From Thalassovita litoralis (GTDB lineage Bacteria; Pseudomonadota; Alphaproteobacteria; Rhodobacterales; Rhodobacteraceae), in the NCBI RefSeq assembly GCF_900182725.1, contig NZ_FXTO01000004.1, positions 124,001 to 188,000 of the forward strand: a stretch of DNA of 64,000 nucleotides, read 5' to 3'. Position 1 is the stretch's first letter; each line of letters starts with the position of its first letter. Below, in pieces: positions 54,827 through 63,414 of this stretch. Under the pieces are notes generated by a model, which did no database searches, was not told the DNA's origin, and saw only the letters and a list, made by a program, of their open reading frames with translations. The translations under genes and the position numbers were made by a program.

Positions 54827-55867
54827 ATGACGGAAACGCTGATTTCGGATACGGTTGCCGCGATCCCTATGCCTGCGTTGCTGGTGGGCACAGGGGAACG
54901 GGTGCTGGGCGGAAACCAGTTGGCGGCGAAGCTGCTGGCGACCGATCAACTGACCGGGCGGCATTTGCTGACGGTGCTGCGCCAGCCTTCGGTTCTGGAT
55001 GCGATTGATGCCTGCCGCCAGTCCGGGCAACCGCGCGACACCCGGTATCTGACGACCGTGGGCCGCAATGATATGACCTATAAGGTGCATTGCGGGTTTA
55101 TCCGGCACGGCGATCAATCGGGTGTTTTGGTGACATTCGAGGATGTCACCCATCTGGAAACCGCCGAACAGATGCGCCGTGATTTCGTGGCCAATGTCAG
55201 CCACGAATTGCGCACACCATTGACGGCGTTGCTGGGGTTTATTGAAACCTTGCAAGGCCCAGCCAAGGATGATGCCAAGGCACGGGAACGGTTCTTGGGC
55301 ATCATGGCGAACGAAGCCGGGCGCATGGGGCGGCTGGTCAAGGATTTGCTGTCCTTGTCACAGGTGGAATCGCAGGAACGTATCCGCCCGGATTCTGCGG
55401 TAAATCTGAATGAACTGGTAGGGTCCGTGATCCGCAACCTGTCGCATCTGTCGGAAAAATCGCAGGTCACGGTGATCGCAGATTTACCGGATCAGCCGGT
55501 CGTGGTGCCTGCGGATGGGGATCAGATACGGCAAGTGCTGACCAATCTGGCAGAAAACGCCATCAAATACGGCGGCGATGGCGGGACGGTCACGCTGTCG
55601 TTGTCGGTGATGGAACGTGATCCGGCGCTGCGTGGTCCGGCGGCGCGTCTGTCGGTGCAGGATACCGGGCCGGGGATTGATCTGATTCACATCCCGCGCC
55701 TGACGGAACGGTTTTACCGGGTGGACAGCCATCGCTCGCGCGAAATGGGCGGCACCGGGTTGGGATTGGCGATTGTAAAACACATCGTCAACCGGCATCG
55801 GGGGCGGCTGAAGATCGACAGCGAACCGGGGCAGGGAAGCTGCTTTACGGTTATTTTGCCGCTGTAA
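54827..55867 (+). CDS. phoR: Phosphate regulon sensor histidine kinase PhoR (apparently soluble)
   Basis: The 346-residue kinase has a PAS domain (about residues 10-110, VSHELRTPL with the phosphorylated His126 following), dimerisation helix FVANVSHELRTPLTALLGF, and ATPase motifs NLAENAIKYGGDGGTV, VQDTGPGID and GGTGLGLAIVKHIV. No transmembrane segment is visible at the N-terminus, unlike E. coli PhoR, so it may take its signal from the Pst/PhoU complex via cytoplasmic contacts (inference). It stands alone ahead of pstS; phoB is at the far end of the operon. Confidence 0.9.
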   Translation: MTETLISDTVAAIPMPALLVGTGERVLGGNQLAAKLLATDQLTGRHLLTVLRQPSVLDAIDACRQSGQPRDTRYLTTVGRNDMTYKVHCGFIRHGDQSGVLVTFEDVTHLETAEQMRRDFVANVSHELRTPLTALLGFIETLQGPAKDDAKARERFLGIMANEAGRMGRLVKDLLSLSQVESQERIRPDSAVNLNELVGSVIRNLSHLSEKSQVTVIADLPDQPVVVPADGDQIRQVLTNLAENAIKYGGDGGTVTLSLSVMERDPALRGPAARLSVQDTGPGIDLIHIPRLTERFYRVDSHRSREMGGTGLGLAIVKHIVNRHRGRLKIDSEPGQGSCFTVILPL

Positions 55868-56047
55868 TTGCGCTGATTCTGCGATGCTTTATGACATCTC
55901 CGATGTCGGGGTATTGTCGTCAATTCGGGGATAATTCCCCCAATTTTCACCTATTGATTATATTCCTGGCTTCCGGATGCGATATTTGCGCGAAAGTCCC
56001 GGTGGTATTGATTGGGATTGTGACGTGAAAACACCCAAGGGTGCAGT

Positions 56048-56076
56048 TTGTCATGTATCTGTTACACTTGCGTCAC
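56048..56076 (+). promoter_or_regulatory. Pho box upstream of pstS
   Basis: Three PhoB-type 7-mers with 4-nt spacers: TTGTCAT (56048-56054), CTGTTAC (56059-56065) and GCGTCAC (56070-56076), fitting CTGTCAT-like repeats every 11 nt. It ends 88 nt before the pstS start. The rest of the 297-nt gap between phoR and pstS shows no gene. Confidence 0.8.
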
Positions 56077-56164
56077 AAAAGGTTGGCATAGCGTCGATAC
56101 ATCCCCGGTTCAGAGGCCGCAGCCAAATCAAAGCGGCCCACAAACCGAAATCAGGAGTTTCTTT

Positions 56165-57205
56165 ATGTCCTTCGTGAAACTGACCGCCTCGACCCTGGCG
56201 ATTGCAGCCGTTTCCGCAACTGCCGCTGTAGCACGCGATCAGGTGCAAATCGCCGGTTCGTCCACCGTTCTGCCCTATGCCTCGATCGTGGCCGAAGCGT
56301 TCGGTGAAAACTTTGATTTCCCGACCCCGGTTGTTGAATCGGGCGGGTCGGGTGCAGGCCGCAAGAAACTGTGCGAAGGCGTTGGCGAAAACACCATCGA
56401 CATCGCAAACTCGTCCTCGCGCATCAAGCAATCGGATATCGACTTGTGCGCCAGCAATGGCGTGACCGAGATCATGGAAGTCCGCATTGGCTACGATGGG
56501 ATCGTGTTCGCGTCCGACATCAACGGCCCGACCTATGCCTTTACCCCGGCTGACTGGCACAACGCACTGGCCGCCAAGGTCATGAAAGACGGCAAGCTGA
56601 TCGACAACCCCTATAAAATGTGGAACGAGATCCGCGCCGATCTGCCTGCGCAGGAAATTCTGGCCTTTGTTCCCGGCACCAAACACGGCACCCGCGAAGT
56701 GTTCGACGAGAAGGTGATCGTAGACGGCTGTAAAGAAACCGGCGCTTACGATGCACACAAGGCCACCGTGGACGGCGACAAGAAAAAAGCAGGCAAAGCC
56801 TGTATGCAACTGCGCACCGATGGCCGTTCGATCGACATCGACGGTGACTATACCGAAACGCTGGCCCGTGTGGATGCCAACAAAAACGGTATCGGCGTGT
56901 TTGGTCTGTCCTTCTACCAGAACAACACCGACAAGCTGACCGTGGCCACTATGGGCGGTGTGATGCCGTCGGTGGAAAGCATCGCAACCGGCGAATATCC
57001 GGTATCGCGCCCGCTGTTCTTCTACGTCAAGAACGCACACCTGGACGTGATCCCCGGTATGCAGGAATATATCGAGTTCTTCGTGTCTGACGACATGGCT
57101 GGCCCCGATGGCCCGCTGGCCGCATACGGTCTGGTTTCGGACCCGGAACTGGCAAAAACGCAGGAAATGGTTGCCAACCGCACCCCGATGGGCGCGTTGA
57201 AGTAA
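56165..57205 (+). CDS. pstS: Phosphate ABC transporter substrate-binding protein PstS
   Basis: PstS binds phosphate in the periplasm for the Pst importer. The 346 residues start with a signal peptide (MSFVKLTASTLAIAAVSATAAVA). The phosphate-binding pocket segments VQIAGSSTVLPYASIVAEAF and VESGGSGAGRKKLCEGVG are clear, as is IDIANSSSRIKQSDIDLC. ATG 56165 follows CAGGAG. A hairpin (57218-57242) between pstS and pstC may raise PstS over the membrane subunits. Confidence 0.94.
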   Translation: MSFVKLTASTLAIAAVSATAAVARDQVQIAGSSTVLPYASIVAEAFGENFDFPTPVVESGGSGAGRKKLCEGVGENTIDIANSSSRIKQSDIDLCASNGVTEIMEVRIGYDGIVFASDINGPTYAFTPADWHNALAAKVMKDGKLIDNPYKMWNEIRADLPAQEILAFVPGTKHGTREVFDEKVIVDGCKETGAYDAHKATVDGDKKKAGKACMQLRTDGRSIDIDGDYTETLARVDANKNGIGVFGLSFYQNNTDKLTVATMGGVMPSVESIATGEYPVSRPLFFYVKNAHLDVIPGMQEYIEFFVSDDMAGPDGPLAAYGLVSDPELAKTQEMVANRTPMGALK

Positions 57206-57217
57206 TCTGATCCAAGG

Positions 57218-57254
57218 CGGGTGGCGTGTCATGCGCCGCCCGTATTCTTTTATT
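57218..57254 (+). terminator. Intercistronic hairpin between pstS and pstC
   Basis: A 9-bp stem CGGGTGGCG (57218-57226) and CGCCGCCCG (57234-57242) with one wobble pair is followed by TATTCTTTTATTT. Partial termination is expected. Confidence 0.55.
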
Positions 57255-57267
57255 TGGCGGTAAGCTT

Positions 57268-58728
57268 ATGAGCGCAGGAATTCTTTCGCTGATCGTGATT
57301 GGCCTTGGGGTTTTGGGATATTTCCTTGGCCGCGGTCGCGCATTGTCATTGGCCACGGCAACGGGGCGCAAACTTCATTCCCTGCCCGGATATTATGGTC
57401 AGTCGGTTGCACTGTTCACTGCGGTGCCGGCTTTGTTGCTGATGGCTGCTTGGTTGTTTTTGCAGCCGGTTCTGATCGATTCACGCGTCAATGCAATGAT
57501 CCCCGACAGTGTCATTCCCGAAGGTGGGGCGCGCAGTCTGGTGATGGCCGATGTCCGGCGCATTGCTGATGGTCTGGACGCGATGATGGCAGACGGCGGT
57601 ATATCCGAAAATGAACTGGACCAGATGCGCGCGGATATAACGAACATCCGGTCGCGTCTTGCCAATGTTGGCGTTGCGCTGGGGTCGGATGTTCCTGTGG
57701 CCGTATTCGATGCCGCCAAAGAAATGCGCCAATCCAGCAAAACCGGCGCTTTGGCGATGACCATTGCGGTTTTGGTTCTGACGCTTGGCGCCGGGGGCTG
57801 GACACTGATGCGGATCAATACGGATCTGCGGGCGCGTAATATCAGCGAAAACTTTGTAAAGGCGCTGCTGATCGGGGCGTCGCTGGTGGCGATTTTGACC
57901 ACTGTCGGCATTGTTTCGTCGCTTCTGTTTGAAACGATCAACTTCTTCAAAATCTACCCGGCCAAGGATTTCTTCTTCTCGACCGTGTGGAACCCGCAAT
58001 TCCGGGGCGGTTCGGATCTGGGTATTCTGCCGTTGCTGTGGGGGACGTTCTATGTGTCGCTGGTGGCGCTGCTGGTGGCCGTGCCGGTGGGGCTGATGAT
58101 TGCAATCTATCTGGCGGAATACGCCAGCAAACATGTGCGCAGCGTTGCCAAACCCGCGATCGAGGTGCTGGCTGGTATTCCCACGATTGTTTACGGTCTG
58201 TTTGCGCTGATCACCGTTGGCCCGTTTTTGCGCGATTATATCGCTGAACCGCTGGGATTGGGGTCGTCTTCGTCCTCGGTTCTGACGGCGGGGTTGGTGA
58301 TGGGGATCATGCTGATCCCGTTCGTGTCATCGCTGTCGGATGACATCATCAACGCGGTGCCGCAATCCATGCGCGACGGGTCTTATGGGTTGGGGGCCAC
58401 CCAATCGGAAACCATTAAACAGGTGGTATTGCCTGCGGCGCTGCCCGGTGTGGTTGGGGCTGTCTTGTTGGCGGCCAGCCGGGCCATTGGCGAAACCATG
58501 ATCGTGGTCATGGGGGCAGGGGCCGCGGCCAAGCTGGGCCTGAACCCCTTTGAGGCGATGACCACCGTGACCGTCAAGATCGTCAGCCAATTGACCGGCG
58601 ATACTGAATTTGCCAGCCCTGAAACGCTGGTGGCCTTTGCGCTGGGGCTGACGTTGTTCGTCTTTACGCTGGGTCTGAACATTCTGGCGCTGTACATCGT
58701 GCGCAAATATCGGGAGCAGTACGAATGA
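57268..58728 (+). CDS. pstC: Phosphate ABC transporter permease PstC
   Basis: One of the two Pst membrane subunits. The 486-residue protein has an extended N-terminal region with two or three hydrophobic segments and a soluble part (about residues 75-160) before the standard permease domain (GTFYVSLVALLVAVPVGLMI; EVLAGIPTIVYGLFALIT; GASYGLGAT-type coupling loop DGSYGLGATQSETIKQVVLP). ATG 57268 (MSAGILSLIVIGLGVLGYF) follows GGCGG; the upstream in-frame region overlaps the pstS hairpin. The stop overlaps pstA by 4 nt. Confidence 0.93.
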   Translation: MSAGILSLIVIGLGVLGYFLGRGRALSLATATGRKLHSLPGYYGQSVALFTAVPALLLMAAWLFLQPVLIDSRVNAMIPDSVIPEGGARSLVMADVRRIADGLDAMMADGGISENELDQMRADITNIRSRLANVGVALGSDVPVAVFDAAKEMRQSSKTGALAMTIAVLVLTLGAGGWTLMRINTDLRARNISENFVKALLIGASLVAILTTVGIVSSLLFETINFFKIYPAKDFFFSTVWNPQFRGGSDLGILPLLWGTFYVSLVALLVAVPVGLMIAIYLAEYASKHVRSVAKPAIEVLAGIPTIVYGLFALITVGPFLRDYIAEPLGLGSSSSSVLTAGLVMGIMLIPFVSSLSDDIINAVPQSMRDGSYGLGATQSETIKQVVLPAALPGVVGAVLLAASRAIGETMIVVMGAGAAAKLGLNPFEAMTTVTVKIVSQLTGDTEFASPETLVAFALGLTLFVFTLGLNILALYIVRKYREQYE

Positions 58729-60083
58729 CCGATTTCACTTCTTCCCCGACTGGCGCGAACGGGCGTCGGCGTGGCGGGTCTTTGTTGGAACTGGACGCGC
58801 GCACCAAACGCCGCAATGCCTCGGAGGCGCGGTTTCGTCTGATGGGCGTGATTGCCGTGTCCATCGGGGTGATTGCACTGATTGGGTTGCTGTCGTCGAT
58901 CCTGATGAATGGGGCCTCTTCCTTTCGGCAGACCTATATCACGCTGAACGTGTTCCTTGATCCGGCGAAGCTGGACAAGGCAGGCGATGGTGATCTGGAA
59001 AAAATCGCCAAGGTCACGACCTTTGGCTATGCGCCCCTGATCCAAAAAGCGATGGAGGCCGCGATCAAGGAAAACGGCGCCGCCGTTGACGGTTTGAATG
59101 CCAAAAAAGCGGCTGAACTGATTTCCAAGGAAGCCCCGGCAGATTTGCGCCGCTTTGTGCTGGCGAACCCTGACAAGATCGGGGAAACCGTTGAATTCAG
59201 CCTGCTGGCTGCGGGGCGGATTGACGGCTATTTCAAAGGTCGCGTGACGATGGAAAGCGCCCAACTGGACCGCAACATTTCGCCGGAACAACTGATGTTG
59301 GCCGATAAGCTGAAACAAGCGGGCGTTTTGCAGATCAAGTTCAACTGGGCGTTCTTTACCGCGCCGGATGCGTCTGATACGCGCCCCGAAGCGGCCGGTT
59401 TGGGTGTGGCGATCCTTGGGTCGATTTACATGATGCTGATCGTGCTGTGCCTGTCGCTGCCGCTGGGGGTTGCCGCGTCGATCTATCTGGAAGAATTTGC
59501 GCCGCAAAACCGCTGGACCGACCTGATCGAGGTGAATATTTCCAATCTGGCTGCCGTGCCGTCCATCGTGTTCGGTATTCTGGGTCTGGCAATTTTCATC
59601 AACATTGCCGGTTTGCCGCAATCGGCCCCGGTGGTGGGCGGTCTGGTGCTGACCCTGATGACCCTGCCGACGATTATTATTGCCACCCGCGCGGCGCTGA
59701 AGGCCGTGCCGCCCTCGATCCGGGATGCGGCGCTGGGAATTGGCGCGTCCAAAATGCAGTCCGTGTTCCATCATGTATTGCCGCTGGCGATGCCGGGTAT
59801 CCTGACAGGTACGATCATCGGTCTGGCGCAGGCCTTGGGCGAAACGGCACCGCTGCTGCTGATCGGGATGGTGGCCTTTGTCCGCGAATACCCTGCCAGC
59901 CCGCCCGAAGGGTTCTTTGATCCGGCCTCGGCCCTGCCGGTGCAGGTCTATAACTGGACCACACGCGGCGACCCGGCCTTTGTGGAACGTGCATCGGGCG
60001 CTATTATCGTGCTGCTGGTGTTCCTTGTGATTATGAACATTGCCGCCATCATGCTGCGGCGCCGGTTTGAACGCCGGTGGTAA
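58725..60083 (+). CDS. pstA: Phosphate ABC transporter permease PstA
   Basis: The second Pst permease, 452 residues. A hydrophobic helix at about residues 38-62 is followed by a large soluble insert (about 75-215) with Ala/Lys-rich helices, then the permease helices ([35 protein letters not shown]; coupling loop [20 protein letters not shown]). The family is usually about 280-300 residues in E. coli; the longer form is common in alphaproteobacteria. ATG 58725 overlaps the pstC stop. Confidence 0.93.
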   Translation: MTDFTSSPTGANGRRRGGSLLELDARTKRRNASEARFRLMGVIAVSIGVIALIGLLSSILMNGASSFRQTYITLNVFLDPAKLDKAGDGDLEKIAKVTTFGYAPLIQKAMEAAIKENGAAVDGLNAKKAAELISKEAPADLRRFVLANPDKIGETVEFSLLAAGRIDGYFKGRVTMESAQLDRNISPEQLMLADKLKQAGVLQIKFNWAFFTAPDASDTRPEAAGLGVAILGSIYMMLIVLCLSLPLGVAASIYLEEFAPQNRWTDLIEVNISNLAAVPSIVFGILGLAIFINIAGLPQSAPVVGGLVLTLMTLPTIIIATRAALKAVPPSIRDAALGIGASKMQSVFHHVLPLAMPGILTGTIIGLAQALGETAPLLLIGMVAFVREYPASPPEGFFDPASALPVQVYNWTTRGDPAFVERASGAIIVLLVFLVIMNIAAIMLRRRFERRW

Positions 60084-60097
60084 GAAAAGGTATGACC

Positions 60098-60895
60098 ATG
60101 TACGACGCCCCAAGTCTGGAGAAAACCGTGGACCAGAAATCAACCAAGATCGCCGCTAAAGATGTGCAGGTCTATTACGGCAATACCCACGCCATCAAAG
60201 ACGTGAACGTGGATCTTCTGGATAAAACCGTAACCGCCTTTATCGGCCCGTCGGGCTGTGGCAAGTCCACCTTCCTGCGGTGTCTGAACCGGATGAATGA
60301 CACGATTGACGTGTGCCGGGTGGAAGGTGACATTCTGCTGGATGGCGAAGACATCTACGATAAACGTGTCGACCCGGTGCAATTGCGCGCCAAGGTGGGC
60401 ATGGTCTTTCAAAAACCCAACCCGTTCCCCAAGTCGATCTATGACAACGTGGCCTATGGCCCGCGTATTCACGGGCTGGCCCGCAACAAGGCGGAACTGG
60501 ATGAAATCGTGGAAAAATCCCTGCGCCGCGGCGCCATCTGGGACGAGGTCAAGGACCGTCTGGATGCCCCCGGCACCGGCCTGTCCGGTGGTCAACAGCA
60601 GCGTTTGTGTATTGCCCGCGCCGTGGCGACAGAACCAGAGGTGCTGCTGATGGACGAACCCTGTTCGGCGCTGGACCCGATTGCCACCGCGCAGGTCGAA
60701 GAACTGATTGACGAGTTGCGGGAACAATATTCCGTGGTGATCGTCACCCACTCGATGCAGCAGGCCGCGCGTGTCAGCCAGAAAACCGCCTTTTTCCATT
60801 TGGGCAATCTGGTCGAATACGGCGACACCACCCAGATTTTTACCAACCCCGTCGATCCACGCACCGAAAGCTATATCACGGGCCGGATCGGGTAA
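60098..60895 (+). CDS. pstB: Phosphate ABC transporter ATP-binding protein PstB
   Basis: The 265-residue ATPase of the Pst system. Walker [20 protein letters not shown], the PstB-typical [20 protein letters not shown], signature [15 protein letters not shown] and Walker [16 protein letters not shown] are all intact. AAAAGG (60085-60090) sits 7 nt before ATG 60098; ATG 60092 is the alternative. Only 14 nt from pstA. Confidence 0.96.
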   Translation: MYDAPSLEKTVDQKSTKIAAKDVQVYYGNTHAIKDVNVDLLDKTVTAFIGPSGCGKSTFLRCLNRMNDTIDVCRVEGDILLDGEDIYDKRVDPVQLRAKVGMVFQKPNPFPKSIYDNVAYGPRIHGLARNKAELDEIVEKSLRRGAIWDEVKDRLDAPGTGLSGGQQQRLCIARAVATEPEVLLMDEPCSALDPIATAQVEELIDELREQYSVVIVTHSMQQAARVSQKTAFFHLGNLVEYGDTTQIFTNPVDPRTESYITGRIG

Positions 60896-60916
60896 CAGCG
60901 GGTCAGGAGAATAACC

Positions 60917-61651
60917 ATGTCCGACAAACATATCGTATCGTCCTTTGACCGTGATCTGGAAGGCATTCAAACCCAGATCATGAAAATGGGCGGGCTGGTC
61001 GAAACAGCCATTCTGGAAGCCGCGCAGTCATTGGAAGAACGGGACGAGGAACTGGCCGAAAAGGTTCGCGCCGGGGATCGTGCCATTGATGCGCTGGAAG
61101 AGTTGATCAACGAAAATTCAGCCCGGATGATCGCGCTGCGGGCACCTGCTGCGGTGGACTTGCGGGTGATCCTGACCGTGATGAAAATCTCGGGCAATCT
61201 GGAGCGCATCGGGGATTACGCGAAAAATATGGCCAAGCGCACGGGCGTTCTGGTGCAGATGACCCCGATCAACGGATCGCACGCCGCGCTGCGCCGGATG
61301 GCCCGCGAAGTGCAGTTGATGCTGAAGGATGCGCTGGACGCCTATATCCGCCGTGATGCCGAACTGGCGATGGATGTAATCCATCGCGACAGGGACGTGG
61401 ATCAGATGTATAACGCGCTGTTCCGCGAATTCCTGACCTTTATGATGGAAGACCCGCGGTCCATCACTGCCTGTATGCACCTGCATTTCATCGCCAAAAA
61501 CACCGAACGGATGGGGGATCATGTGACCTCGATCGCGGAACAGGTGGTGTATCTGGTCACGGGGTCGATGCCTGATGATAACCGGCCCAAGGGTGACATG
61601 ACCTCGGTCAATGCTGCGTTGGGGCAGATCGGTGACGAGGACGAGGACTAA
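60917..61651 (+). CDS. phoU: Phosphate-transport regulatory protein PhoU
   Basis: PhoU links the Pst transporter to the PhoR kinase and keeps the regulon off when phosphate is plentiful. The 244 residues form two PhoU repeats: SFDRDLEGIQTQIMKMGGLV with ISGNLERIGDYAKNMAKR, and the second with HLHFIAKNTERMGDHVTSIA, both carrying the metal-binding E(R)xGD pattern. It ends in an acidic tail (GDEDED). Ribosome-binding site CAGGAG lies upstream. phoB starts 3 nt after its stop. Confidence 0.96.
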   Translation: MSDKHIVSSFDRDLEGIQTQIMKMGGLVETAILEAAQSLEERDEELAEKVRAGDRAIDALEELINENSARMIALRAPAAVDLRVILTVMKISGNLERIGDYAKNMAKRTGVLVQMTPINGSHAALRRMAREVQLMLKDALDAYIRRDAELAMDVIHRDRDVDQMYNALFREFLTFMMEDPRSITACMHLHFIAKNTERMGDHVTSIAEQVVYLVTGSMPDDNRPKGDMTSVNAALGQIGDEDED

Positions 61652-61654
61652 CAC

Positions 61655-62347
61655 ATGTCCGCACAAACTCAGCCCACTGTTTTGATCGTCGAGGACGAAC
61701 CCGCACAACGCGAGGTGCTGGCCTATAACCTAGAAGCCGAAGGGTTCCGTGTGGTAAAAGCCGAAAACGGCGAAGAAGGTCTGATCATGGTCGAGGAGGA
61801 AACCCCCGACATCATCGTTCTGGACTGGATGCTGCCAAATGTTTCCGGGATCGAGGTGTGCCGCCGTCTGAAAACCCGTACCGAAACCCGCGCAATCCCG
61901 ATCCTGATGCTTTCGGCCCGGTCCGAAGAGGTGGACAAGGTGCGCGGATTGGAAACCGGGGCGGATGACTATGTGGTTAAACCCTATTCGGTGATTGAAT
62001 TGATGGCCCGTGTGCGTGCGCAACTGCGCCGCACCCGTCCGGCCACCGTGGGCGAGCGTCTGGAATACGAAGACATCATTCTGGATGCCGAAACCCATCG
62101 TGTGACCCGTTCGGGCGAAGCGTTGAAGCTTGGCCCCACCGAATTCCGCCTGTTGTCCACCTTCATGGAAAAACCGGGTCGGGTCTGGTCGCGTGAACAG
62201 CTTTTGGATCGGGTCTGGGGGCGTGACATCTATGTGGATACGCGCACCGTGGACGTTCACATCGGGCGCCTGCGCAAGGCGCTGACCCGTCACGGCGGCG
62301 AAGATCCATTGCGGACGGTACGCGGCGCTGGTTACGCGCTGGGATAA
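61655..62347 (+). CDS. phoB: Phosphate regulon response regulator PhoB
   Basis: PhoB activates the Pho regulon after phosphorylation by PhoR. The 230 residues have a receiver domain with acidic pocket LIVEDEPAQ and phospho-acceptor Asp57 in IVLDWMLPNVSG, and switch Lys in KPYSVIEL. The C-terminal winged helix is OmpR-type: KLGPTEFRLLSTFMEKPGRV, WGRDIYVDTRTVDVHIGRLR, and VRGAGYALG. It is last in the operon and followed by a terminator. It likely binds the Pho box before pstS, giving a positive loop. Confidence 0.96.
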   Translation: MSAQTQPTVLIVEDEPAQREVLAYNLEAEGFRVVKAENGEEGLIMVEEETPDIIVLDWMLPNVSGIEVCRRLKTRTETRAIPILMLSARSEEVDKVRGLETGADDYVVKPYSVIELMARVRAQLRRTRPATVGERLEYEDIILDAETHRVTRSGEALKLGPTEFRLLSTFMEKPGRVWSREQLLDRVWGRDIYVDTRTVDVHIGRLRKALTRHGGEDPLRTVRGAGYALG

Positions 62348-62352
62348 AGGGC

Positions 62353-62376
62353 AGGGGGGGCGATGGCCCCCTTTTT
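62353..62376 (+). terminator. Rho-independent terminator after phoB
   Basis: The stem AGGGGG (62353-62358) and CCCCCT (62367-62372) with an 8-nt loop is followed by TTTT. It closes the pst operon. Confidence 0.75.
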
Positions 62377-62392
62377 GCTGTTTGCGCATATG

Positions 62393-63301
62393 TCAGCGCG
62401 GAAGCCCGTCTTCCAGTTCGACCTGACCGGCCAGCCAATCACGGAACAGGCGCAGCGATTTGTTGCGGGATTTTTCCTGTGGCCAGATCAGGTAATAGCT
62501 GCCCAAGGATCGCGTGGCCGTCCCATAGGCCGCCACCAAACGCCCGGATTGCAGTTCCGGCTGCGCCAGATAATCCGGCAACAGCGCGATACCCAGCCCG
62601 TGAATGGCCACCTGTGTGATGGTGCTGAACTGATCGTACAGCGTGCCGGTGATCCCTTGGGCCTGCACCCCGTAAGAGGCAAACCATTGCCCCCACGCAT
62701 AGGGGCGGGTCTGAATTTGCAGTAGCGGAAAAGACAGCAAATCACGCGGGTGCGCGATGGTTTCCCCGGCAATCAAACCGGGGGCACAGACCGGCAATAC
62801 CTGTTCATCCAGCAATCGCAAATACCCGGTTCCGGGCCAATCCGGTTTTCCATAATGTATAGCTGCATCAAATGGTTCCTGCGCAAAGTTAAATCTTTCC
62901 AGTCGCGTTGCCATATTGATTGTCACCTCTGGGTGCAGGCGGGCGAAATCTGCCAGACGCGGCACCAGCCAGCGCATTCCGAACGTGGGCAGGATCGCCA
63001 AATTCAGGCTGCCGCCTTCGGGGTTAACCTGTAATTTCACGCTGGCCTGTGCGATTTTTTGCAACGCGGCCCGGACCTCGGTTACGTAATCCTGCGCCGC
63101 TGGGGTCAGGCGCATTTTCTTGCGATCGCGGATGATCAGCGCCGTTCCAAGCTGGGTTTCCAATGCCTGTAGCTGACGGCTGACCGCGCTTTGGGTTTGG
63201 TTCAGCTCCTCGGCTACGGCGGTGGCTGAACCAAGGCGGTCCAAGGCCTCTAACGCGCGCAGCGAGGCAATCGAGGGCAGGAAACGGCGAGGCGCAAGCA
63301 T
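62393..63301 (-). CDS. LysR-family transcriptional regulator
   Basis: A 302-residue LysR-type regulator, GcvA-like. The N-terminal helix-turn-helix is PSIASLRALEALDRLGSATA with AEELNQTQSAVSRQLQALE. The effector domain begins near residue 90 (LNLAILPTFGMRWLVPRLAD). The start at 63301 (MLAPRRFLPSIASLRAL) is favoured; an upstream ATG adds 10 residues. It is divergent from the glutaryl-CoA dehydrogenase gene, 113 nt between the starts, so it is a good candidate regulator of that gene (GcdR-like, inference). Confidence 0.88.
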   Translation of the reverse strand: MLAPRRFLPSIASLRALEALDRLGSATAVAEELNQTQSAVSRQLQALETQLGTALIIRDRKKMRLTPAAQDYVTEVRAALQKIAQASVKLQVNPEGGSLNLAILPTFGMRWLVPRLADFARLHPEVTINMATRLERFNFAQEPFDAAIHYGKPDWPGTGYLRLLDEQVLPVCAPGLIAGETIAHPRDLLSFPLLQIQTRPYAWGQWFASYGVQAQGITGTLYDQFSTITQVAIHGLGIALLPDYLAQPELQSGRLVAAYGTATRSLGSYYLIWPQEKSRNKSLRLFRDWLAGQVELEDGLPR

Positions 63302-63331
63302 GTATTCTGAAAACTCATATGTTGATGCCAA

Positions 63332-63379
63332 AGAATTGCTGTTCGCAGCCCGAAACTCAAGCTATCCTTGGGCAATTCT
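63332..63379. promoter_or_regulatory. Inverted repeat in the lysR-gcdH divergent gap
   Basis: AGAATTGC (63332-63339) and its exact complement GCAATTCT (63372-63379) are 32 nt apart. It could be a pair of half-sites for the LysR protein. The spacing is longer than the usual T-N11-A box, so the assignment is tentative. Confidence 0.35.
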
Positions 63380-63414
63380 GCAAAAAACTCATGCACAAGA
63401 TTGGACCCTGACGA

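Noticed and set aside
58383-60143. A 586-codon minus-strand open frame opposite pstC/pstA
   Set aside because: Antisense shadow, rich in Arg, Gln and His; the plus-strand genes fully explain the sequence.
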